This document shows positions 46,796 through 56,800 of a DNA stretch of 64,000 nt, in pieces (position 1 is the stretch's first letter; the number at the start of each line of letters is the position of its first letter). Source of the stretch: Flaccisagitta enflata. Taxonomy: Eukaryota > Chaetognatha > Sagittoidea > Aphragmophora. The position numbers and the translations under genes were made by a program. The stretch covers positions 23,746,001 to 23,810,000 of the forward strand of contig OZ231128.1 of NCBI GenBank assembly GCA_965153355.1, written 5' to 3'. The notes under the pieces are model-generated. The model searched no databases, was not told the origin of the DNA, and saw only the letters and a list, made by a program, of their open reading frames with translations.

Positions 46796-47835
46796 ATGAA
46801 TTTCGAAAAACTTTTTGCCATTTCCTTATTCCTGATCGGAGCCGCGTTTTCATTGATTGATATCGGAAGTGACTCGTATCTCGCGTATGAATACTGGAAC
46901 AACAGCGAACATCAAAGCTTCCAACATTGCGTAGAAAATCGACTCACTAATGTCCAAAAATATAAGTTTCAAGAGTATGAACTCGAAGAGCATGAATCTA
47001 CTATAATATACAGTGGCGTAAACGAAAGTGAATATAAGCAGTTCTCGCATAAAAACCAGCTGCAAATGAGAGATGACTTATGTAAAAATTGGCGTGAAAA
47101 ATGGCTGAAGGCTATTATGCAGACTAGCTATCAAGACTGCGTGAACACTCTACTGAACGGAACACATATCTCCGACCTCTCCAAACTAGATCGGAATCCT
47201 AAACTTTCTTTTTTGATCTACACCTTGAGTGGATTAGAAGTTCATTTGATGAAAGTAGCCTGCTCCCACGCAACGATCAAGCCTTCGATCTCGTTGAAAC
47301 GTAGTATAAATTTCAATGGGATTGTAATCCCAGATTTTTACAGAAATGAGGAAGACTGTCATCACTACTATCGTTGGTGGTTAAATTACTCTTTTCAAGG
47401 TATGTTACGACCGTTTAACTTGACAAAGGAGGAAGTCGAATTTGTCAGTGAGGCCTTTTTAAAATGGAACGATGATGAGCCTGGGACCAAGTGGAGCAGA
47501 ATCTGGATGGTGTGTCGTCATTGCAAAGACTGGAGGAAGCATCCAGTCCCTCTCAAAACGCTAGGCATTCGAGCGGTGCAACTTGAAGTTCCGCAGAAGC
47601 TTTTCGCTATTTTGACGACAAGCTGGATCGTGGCCGGCGGTGGTTTCCAATTCCTTCTCGTCCTATACTTGTACTGCCGCCGTGACTCTCGTCTCGAAGT
47701 TCTGCCCAAGTCGTTCCGTATTCTGCTGCTCATAGCATCGCCGATTTTGCTTGGACCGGTTGTCGTCTATGTTTTTGGCGTTTGCTTCGTTATAAAAGAT
47801 ATCCAAAATCCATCGATCCAGAAAGATGTCCGGAG
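46796..47835 (+). CDS. XKR-like gene, exon 1
   Basis: Encodes residues 1-346 plus two bases of codon 347. It holds the first membrane helix (DIGSDSYLAYEYW at its end), the long insert, and helices two and three. Sequons lie at Asn35, 76, 121, 197 and 208, and cysteines at 45, 96, 115, 156, 188, 240 and 243. The donor is CGGAG|GTACGG at 47836. Without splicing the frame would continue only 12 codons to a stop at 47870, truncating the protein before the conserved LESAPQL segment. Confidence 0.85.
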
Positions 47836-50800
47836 GTACGGTCCCTACATGATTGTTCTAATGTTTTCCTAAACCATTGAAACTAAGACATAGGACTAAC
47901 GTCGCATCGAAAAATTTAATGGGAAATTCATTATGTTAAACAAATAAACAAGTCATCCAAGGATCGCACATGGTCAGCGGTACCCGATGCCCTGCTTGGA
48001 GTGATTCTGAAAAAGTGGAGTGAGAGCAGGGCAGCTGCCTCAAAGGGCCGATGTCCTGTAGGACACAGGGGTTAATTTCCATGCTTCCTGAGAGGGCATA
48101 TTTGAGGCCTTAGTAGCAATTTTCCATGATATCCAATGGGAATTTTGCTTTTTGGGCAGCGGCCCCAAAGGGGACGAAGTCCTGTAGAACACAGGGGGAC
48201 TTTCATTCGTTCATCTGTTTGTCTGTTCGTTCATGCGTCCCCCCCCTTATCAAGCCCCTCAGGCCTAAAATCTAGCCTCTCAGGCCTCAAATTCAGCCTC
48301 TCAGGCCTCTAATCTAGCCTCTCAGGCCTCAAATCCAGCCTCTCAGGCCTCAAATCCAGCCTCTCTGGCCTCTAATACAGCCTCTCAGGCCTCAAATTCG
48401 GCCTCTCAGGCCTCAAATCTGACCTAGCAGGCCTCAAACCTGGCCTTTCAGACCTCAAACTAGGCCTCGCAGGCCTCAAATTGGAATTCCTATGCCTCAA
48501 ACCTGTCCTCTCATGCCTCAAATTAGGCCTCAAATTAGTCCTCTCAAGCTTCCAATTGGCATTCTCAGGCCTTACATCAGCCTTCTTAGACCTCAATTTA
48601 AGCTCTTGAAGGCCTTCAGTCAACCCTCTATGTAGCATCTCATCCAGGTAAGGCAGGATGAACGAAAGTCCCCCTGTGTTCTACAGGACTTCGTCCCCTT
48701 TGGGGCCGCTGCCCTGCTTCCCCTCACTCCAACTCACAATTACTCAAAGCAGGGCTAAGGGTATCGCTGACCATATATTGCCCTTGGGCGACCTGTTTTT
48801 TTCAATTTCTTGTCAATTTGCCATGTTATTCAATGGGAATTTTACATTTTTCTTAGTTTTCATCAATTTTCCATGTTATTCAATGGGATACACACGATTC
48901 GTAGTTAATGGGAAATACATTTACAAACAGACCATCGTCCAATTCTTTTTCATTCCACCTCAAAATTGTGTGCTGAATGCCGAAAAACCGTCGCGAAATA
49001 TTTTTAGCTGTAATATTTTTGTCCATCGCCCTCTCCACCCAAGGTATTGAAGATGCAAATCAGTTTTGAGCTTAAAGGAGTCACTCTGATGATTAATGTC
49101 TGTGGAGACCCTTAAAATTGATATTAATGTATAAAATAATTAACTTGTGAACAATTTGGTTGTTTGGTCTGACAATTTCCAGTCCCTACTGGAGGGTATG
49201 CTGGAATGGGTCGTCAACTGCATATTCTTTACTCTTGAAGGCGCCTTGTCAGATGTTTTTTTTGCTTGAAAGTGATATAGTTCCATGGATAGGTATCTGT
49301 TTGTATGTTGTAATTGCCTGGATGAGCGCTTCAGATAATCGGTATGCTCCAGCACCTTGTCAACCGCTTCTTACAAGGTAATAAAAGAGATCTTGTCCTC
49401 AAATCAGCTTTCCAGACCTCATATCTGCTCTCAAGACCTCCAGGCTTCCAATCAGCTTTCAATACCTTAAATCTGCCCTTTAGGCCTCAAGCCTGACACC
49501 TGACCTCAAAACTGCTCTTCAGGCCAAACCAGTCGCTCAAGGGCAATATGTGGTCAGCAATACCCCTTGCCCTGCTTTTCATGATTGTGAATCTGAATGG
49601 GGGTGGCAGGGAAGCGGCCTGTCCATCCATTCATGAACTGAGGGCTGAGGGGGCAAATTTGAAGCCTGAGAAGGTTTTTTGGGCAGCGGCCCCAAAGGGG
49701 ACAAAGTCCTGTAGAACACAGGGGGAATCTGTCCATCCGTCCATATTTTTGTGCGTCTGTCCATCCATACGTCCGTCCGTCCCCCCCCCTCGCCTCATCC
49801 TCAGGGCTTCGTCTCCTTTGGGGCCTATTCTGACCCCAATTCCGCAAAATAGCCCAAATCCTAGCATAATGGCTCAAATTCAAGCAAAATGGCCCAAATC
49901 TAGCTAGTAAACTCCAATTTTGGCCTGAGGGCCATCATTTTAGCCCCTTAGACCTATGTTGTGGCCTTTTGGGCAGCGGCCCCGAAGGGGACGAAGTCCT
50001 GTAGAACACAGGGGACTTTCGTTCGTTCGTTTGTCCGTCCGTTCGTTTGTTCGTTCGTTCAACCCCCCCAGGCTCTCTCAGGCCTGAAATCTGCCCTCTC
50101 AGGCCTAAAATCTGCCCTCTCAGACCTGAAATCTGCCCTCTCAGGCCTTGAATCTGCCCTCTCAGGCCTGAAACCTGCCTGTCAGGCTTTAAATCTGTCC
50201 TCTCAGGCCTGAAATTTGCCCTCTCAGATTCAAGGCCTGAGAGGGCAGATTTCAGGCCTGAGAGGACAGATTTTAGGCCTGAGATGGCAGATTTCAGGCC
50301 TGAGAGGACCTGGGGGGGTGGACGGACGGACGGACAAACGGACAGACGGACAAACGAACAAAAGTCCCCTGTGTTCTACAGGACTTCGTCCCCTTCGGGG
50401 CCGCTGCCCTACCTCTCATTCCGATTTACAACCATGCAAAGCAGGGCAACGGGTATCGCTGATCATATATTGCCTTTGGGCGACCTGTTATTATACCTAG
50501 ATTCTGACCAGATTTGAGCCAATTATGCTTGGTTTTGGGCCAATTTGCTTAGATTTGGGCCATTTTGCTTAGATTTGGAACATATGGCTGATGGACGGAC
50601 AGATGGACAGATTTCCCCTGTGGGCTCATTTGAGACCCAAGGCCTGATTTGAGGTCTGTTAGGGCTGATTTGAGGTCTGTGAGGGCTGATTTGAGTCCTG
50701 TGAAGGCTGAGTTGAGGTATAAGAGGTCTGAAAGGCTGGATTTGAGGCCTGAGAGGGCTGACTTGAGGCCCTAGAGACCTGATTTGAGGCCTTATAGGTC

Positions 50801-53800
50801 TGTTTTGAGGCCTGAGAGGCCTAATTTGAGGTCTGAGTTGCCATAGGGGGAGGACAAACAAATTAAAGAACAATCAGATGAACGAACACATATCCCCCTG
50901 TGTTCTAAAGGACTTTTTCCCTTTTGGTGCTGCTGCCCAAAAAAGGGGACCAACCAACCAACCAGCTGATGGACAGACAGAGCAGGTTGTAGAGTCACGT
51001 AGCATGCGACTAAAAAACAAGTCCTCAAATCAGCCCTCCAGGCCTCAAATCAGCATTCAAGACCTCAAATCTGCCCTTTGAGCCTCAGGCCTGCCGCCTG
51101 ATCTTAAATCTGCTCTTCAGGCCAAAATAGTTGCAAAAGCGTTAGATGGTCAGCGGTACCTGTGCCCTGCTTTAGTAGGTTGTGGTTGAAGTTGAAAGGG
51201 AGCAGGGCAGCGGCCCCAAAGGGGTCGATGACCTATGCTTTCACACAGGGGAATTTTCTCCTCTTCCTCCTCCTCCTCCGTCCTCCCCCCCCAGGCCTGA
51301 CACCTGACACCTGACCTCAAAACTGCTCTTCAGGCCAAACCAGTCGCTCAAGGGCAATATGTGGTCAGCAATACCCCTTGCCCTGCTTTTCATGATTGTG
51401 AATCTGAATGGGGGTGGCAGGGAAGCGGCCTGTCCATCCATTCATGAACTGAGGGCTGAGGGGGCAAATTTGAAGCCTGAGAAGGTTTTTTGGGCAGCGG
51501 CCCCAAAGGGGACAAAGTCCTGTAGAACACAGGGGGAATCTGTCCATCCGTCCATATTTTTGTGCGTCTGTCCATCCATACGTCTGTCCGTCCCCCCCCC
51601 TCGCCTCATCCTCAGGGCTTTGTCTCCTTTGGGGCCTATTCTGACCCCAATTCCGCAAAATAGCCCAAATCCTAGCATAATGGCTCAAATTCAAGCAAAA
51701 TGGCCCAAATCTAGCTAGTAAACTCCAATTTTGGCCTGAGCGCCATCATTTTAGCCCCTTAGACCTATGTTGTGGCCTTTTGGGCAGCGGCCCCGAAGGG
51801 GACGAAGTCCTGTAGAACACAGGGGACTTTCTTTCGTTTGTCCGTCCATCCGTTTGTTCGTTCATTCGTTCAACCCCCCCAGGCCCTCTCAGGCCTGAAA
51901 TCTGCCATCTCAGGCCTAAAATCTGCCCTCTCAGACCTGAAATCTGCCCTCTCAGGCCTTGAATCTGCCCTCTCAGGCCTGAAACCTGCCTGTCAGGCTT
52001 TAAATCTGTCCTCTCAGGCCTGAAATTTGCCCTCTCAGATTCAAGGCCTGAGAGGGCAGATTTCAGGCCTGAGAGGACAGATTTTAGGCCTGAGATGGCA
52101 GATTTCAGGCCTGAGAGGGCCTGGGGGGGCGGACGGACGGACGGACGGACGGACAAACGGACGGACGGACAAACGAACAAAAGTCCCCTGTGTTCTACAG
52201 GACTTCGTCCCCTTCGGGGCCGCTGCCCTGCCTCTCATTCCGATTTACAACCATGCAAAGCAGGGCAACGGGTATCGCTGACCATATATTGCCCTTGGGC
52301 GACCTGTTATACCTAGATTCTGACCAGATTTGAGCCAATTATGCTTGGTTTTGGGCCAATTTGCTTAGATTTGGGCCATTTTGCTTAGATTTGGAACATA
52401 TGGCTGATGGACGGACAGATGGACAGATTTCCCCTGTGGGCTCATTTGAGACCCAAGGCCTGATTTGAGGTCTGTTAGGGCTGATTTGAGGTCTGTGAGG
52501 GCTGATTTGAGTCCTGTGAAGGCTGAGTTGAGGTATAAGAGGTCTGAAAGGCTGGATTTGAGGCCTGAGAGGGCTGACTTGAGGCCCTAGAGACCTGATT
52601 TGAGGCCTTATAGGTCTGTTTTGAGGCCTGAGAGGCCTAATTTGAGGTCTGAGTTGCCATAGGGGGAGGACAAACAAATTAAAGAATAATCAGATGAACG
52701 AACACATATCCTCCTGTGTTCTAAAGGACTTTTTCCCTTTTGGTGCTGCTGCCCAAAAAAGGGGACCAACCAACCAACCAGCTGATGGACAGACAGAGCA
52801 GGTTGTAGAGTCACGTAGCATGCGACTAAAAAACAAGTCCTCAAATCAGCCCTCCAGGCCTCAAATCAGCATTCAAGACCTCAAATCTGCCCTTTGAGCC
52901 TCAGGCCTGCCGCCTGATCTTAAATCTGCTCTTCAGGCCAAAATAGTTGCAAAAGCGTTAGATGGTCAGCGGTACCTGTGCCCTGCTTTAGTAGGTTGTG
53001 GTTGAAGTTGAAGGGGAGCAGGGCAGCGGCCCCAAAGGGGTCGATGACCTATGCTTTCACACAGGGGAATTTTCTCCTCTTCCTCCTCCTCCTCCGTCCC
53101 CCCCCCCCCACCTCCAGGCCCATATCTCAGCCTAGAAGCCCATATCCCAGCCTCGAGGCCCAAATCCCAGTCTTGAGGCCCAAATCCCTCGAAGCCAGAA
53201 TTTGGGCCCCAAAGAAGGATTTTGGCTTTAGGATGGGATTTGGGCCTTGAAATTGGGATTTGGACCTCAAGACTGGGATGTGGGCCTCAAGACTGGGATT
53301 TGGGCCTTGAGGCTGGGATATGGGCTTCTAGGCTGAGATATGGGCCTGGAGGTGGGGGGGGGAGTACGGAGAAGGAGAAGGAGGAGGAAGAGAAAATTCC
53401 CCTGTGTGAAAGCATTGGTCATCGACCCCTTTGGGGCCGCTGCCCAAAAAGATGACCAACAATCCAACCAACTAATGGACAGACGGACAGATGGACAGAC
53501 ATAGCAGGTTGTAGAGTCACGTAGCATGTGAGTAAAAAAAAGAAAAAAAATAAGAACGCATACACACTATACATAGCTAGTCAATTTATGTGCGGGAGAG
53601 CAGGGGCTGTATTTGAGGTCATTAAGGCATTTGGACAGGAGCCTTAAGGCCTAAGACAAAAAAAAAACGCCAAAAAAGTGCAATGTGATGGACTAATGGA
53701 TGGATAGACTGGTTTTTGGGCTGCGGCTCCAAAGGGGACAAAGTCTTGTGGAACACTGTGGAACACAGGGGGAATATTGTTTGTCCGTCAGTTTGTCCAT

Positions 53801-56800
53801 CCGTCCCACCCCATCAGGCCTCTTACCCTGCAATCAAAAGCAACTGATTCCAGAAAAACCTTTATGGTGCTTAAGGTATTTATTTTGAGAAATTCCGACT
53901 GATTTTGTCTGAAAGCACACAACCTATCATTTGTTCACGCAAAATTTCAAAGCACTGGCTTAAGCAATTTAGCTTCCATCTAGTTTTTAAATTTGATAAA
54001 TTTTTTGGAATTTTTACTCCAAAATCGCGTTTTTAATTAACTATACATCAATATATCCTTTGAATTTTCACATGGATTGACTGGAAACCCACAGATTGTT
54101 CATGATTGGGAGGTAATTGACCCTTTTTTTGCAAAATTTTTGATTTCTTAATATTTTTGTGGAGATTCAGAATGTAAATGACAAGTGATGTGACACAAAA
54201 CCTGCTCAAACAGAAACAATCCATTTATACTTACAGTACGATGGGAGCAATAACGACCTAGACTGGAGGATAGATTTTAAGTATCCTAATTTCATTTGTA
54301 TCACGAAATATTTGAGATCTAAGCTAATTAAATGTTGCTCTATTGAGTGAATGCATTTGCGTCTCTTAAATCTCAACTTGTGACTTGACCTCATCAAGAC
54401 TTCATTTTTCAAGGTTCTAACCATTTTCATTAGATCGGGCGAAAAATTTTATATAATTTTGAAAAAAAAATCAGCTTAATTGGACCATTTTTACAGGTTT
54501 TACGGCTATGTTCAATAAACAAAAGTTATGCAAATTTATTTTTGGGCAAAACTTAAAATAGCTAAAAAACCTGTAAAAATGGACCGATTGAGCTGATTTT
54601 TTTTTCAAAACCATATAAAACTTTTCACCCAATCTATTGAGGTAGGTTAGAACTTCTAAAAATGAAGTCTTGATGAGGTCAAGTCGCAAGTTGAACTTTG
54701 AGAGACGCAAACATTTTCACTCAATAAAACAACCTTTAATTAGCCTAGATCTCAAATATATTATGATACAAACAAAATTAAGGTACCTAAAATCTATCCT
54801 CCAGTCTAGGTCGTCATTGCTCCCATCGTACTGTATATAGGGGCTATTTATTACTACCCCTGCCCACCAGCACACAATTTGGATAGCCATGTATCCAGCC
54901 AGATTTGCTGAAGAAAAAAAACAGAAGGGACTCATGATTTTGGTCATATTTTGCCATTTTGGCCATTTTGGGCCCTTAAGGGGCCCCTAAAGGACCCTTC
55001 ATGGGCCCTCAACCTGAATATATCCATGATCCATCTTTAATTTTTGAATATCTTTCAATGCAGACCAACACCAAGTTTTTTTTTCCAACCCGTTTAGAAA
55101 TAATAAAGAAAATAAAGTAAACAATTATTTTCCTATTTCTATCATCAAGAAGGCTGTAAAGATCAGCAGACTGACGAAAACATTACAGCTAAAAATATTT
55201 CGCGACGGTTTTCCGGCATTCAGCACACAATTTTGGGTCGGAATGACCAAGAATTGGACGATGGTATGTTTGTATATGTACTTCCCATTAATTACGAATC
55301 GTGTACATGCATTTTTTTACTTTTTTGTAAATTTTCCATGTTATTCAATGGGAAGTTTGGATTTTGACAATTTCCCATGTTATCCGATGGGAATTTGAGG
55401 CTTGGAAAGCTTCAGGGGGGGGTCGGACGGAAGGACGGAAGGATGGAAGGACGGACGGAAGGACAGACGTATGGAAATTCACCCCTGTGTCCTACAGGAC
55501 ATCGGCCCTTTGGGGCCGCTGCCCAAAAAAGGGACACTTTTGTAAAAGTTGATGAAACAAACGCTGATATTCCAAAAGTCATCTAAGTAATTTTGAAGAT
55601 TATCAAAATATCTTTCATTTTAGACCAATTTCAGGTCTATATCTCAAACGGTCTGGATGTCAAAAAGAACAACCATTTTGTTTGAATGCCTCTTTTTCAA
55701 CAGAACTGCGAAAGCATATTTTGTTTTTATCCAAACTAATGCCATTTCTAAACATAACAGTCGGAAAAACGTTGTATTTGAAGTTGAAGGGGAAGCAGGG
55801 CAGCGGCCTATGCTTCCACACAGAGAAAATTTCTCTTCCTCCTCCTCCTCCTCTTCCTCCCCTCCCCCCTTGAATCCCAGTCTTGAGACCCAAATTACAG
55901 TCTCAAGGCCCAAATCTCAGTCTCGAGGCCCAAAGCCTAGCCTTAAGGCCCAGATCCCGGCCTTGAGTTCCACATCTTAGCCTTGAGGTTGGGATCTAGT
56001 CCTCTTGGTTTGGATTTGGACCTTGAGGCTAGGATTTGGGCCTCAATGCTGGGATCTGGGCCTCCAGGCTAGGATTTGGGCCTTGAGGCTGGGATCTATG
56101 CCTCAGGGCTGGGATTTGGGCCTCGAGACTGAGATTTGGGCCTCAAGACTGGAATTTTAGTCCTCGAGACTGGGATTTGAGGGGGGGCACATAGGAGGAG
56201 GAGGAAGAGGAGGAGAAATTTTCCGTGTGTGAAAGCAGGGCCGCTGCCCAAAAAGATAGATATAGCAGATTGGCGCCTTATGACAGAATTTTTGAAGGGC
56301 TTTCAAATGGTCTGGTATTTTAATTACTTAATAAGTTGGCTACATCAACCATTCAAAAGTTCGTCTTACTTAAAAATTCATAAACAACAGGGTGGGCTGA
56401 ACTAGGGCTAGTTTGTAAGAGAGTATTTGACAAGGTTTAAGCAGCTTATTTGCTAAATTACGATTCTTCTTAATTCAGGCTCAAAGACATCGTTGCAGTT
56501 CTTAAAATGGGTGAAGTGGTTTTGGAATCTGCACCTCAACTTGCAACTCAGTGGTTTGCAATCCGATACAAAGGGTTCGTATCATCAGACCATCTTATCT
56601 ACATTGATGGCAAATAAGCACTTGATCTCATTTTCTCCCACCTATACAGATCTCCTAATCTTACCTCGATGGAAAACAAGCACAAGAAGCGAATGCGTTG
56701 AAAACTGAGAGCTAGACAGAAAAAAAAACAGTGACAGGCACACAGACAGAAAACCAAAGAGGCAAGCAGAGAAGCTGAAAGATAGACAGGAAATGTAAAA

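Larger units (their letters stand above)
49500..51290 (+). repeat. 1.8-kb tandem duplication, copy 1
   Basis: Begins CTGACCTCAAAACTGCTCTT and ends in a CTCCTCCTCCTCCGTCC stretch. Compared with copy 2 the sequence runs colinear at offsets of 1811 to 1816 bases with few visible substitutions and small indels. The duplicated unit contains a foldback element (49528-50490), AT-rich TTTGGGCCATTTTGCTTAGA DNA and a composite of minisatellite plus hairpin-headed fragment (50575-51018). Confidence 0.92.
51311..53100 (+). repeat. 1.8-kb tandem duplication, copy 2
   Basis: Near-identical to 49500-51290. Observed differences include ACGTCCGTCC versus ACGTCTGTCC and GGGCTTCGTC versus GGGCTTTGTC. There is also GACCTGGGGGGGTGG versus GGCCTGGGGGGGCGG, and small length changes in CGGAC units. 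This indicates a recent event or an assembly duplication. Confidence 0.92.
47836..56478 (+). other. XKR-like intron 1 (8.6 kb, repeat-filled)
   Basis: Donor GTACGG at 47836, acceptor TTCTTAATTCAG ending 56478. It contains foldback elements, a 1.8-kb tandem duplication, a TA-flanked MITE and fragments of hairpin-headed repeats, described separately. No exon-like conserved segment was noticed within it. Confidence 0.75.

Noticed and set aside
47836-47872. Exon 1 as a complete single-exon gene ending at 47872
   Set aside because: The protein would stop before the conserved LESAPQL part, which is found in phase in exon 2 behind a good donor/acceptor pair.
48372-48638. Arg/Leu/Pro repeat protein frame (and similar ones at 30463, 31020, 49961 and 51746)
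   Set aside because: These 21-bp repeat frames derive from the GGCCTGAGAGG minisatellite and occur on both strands of foldback elements.
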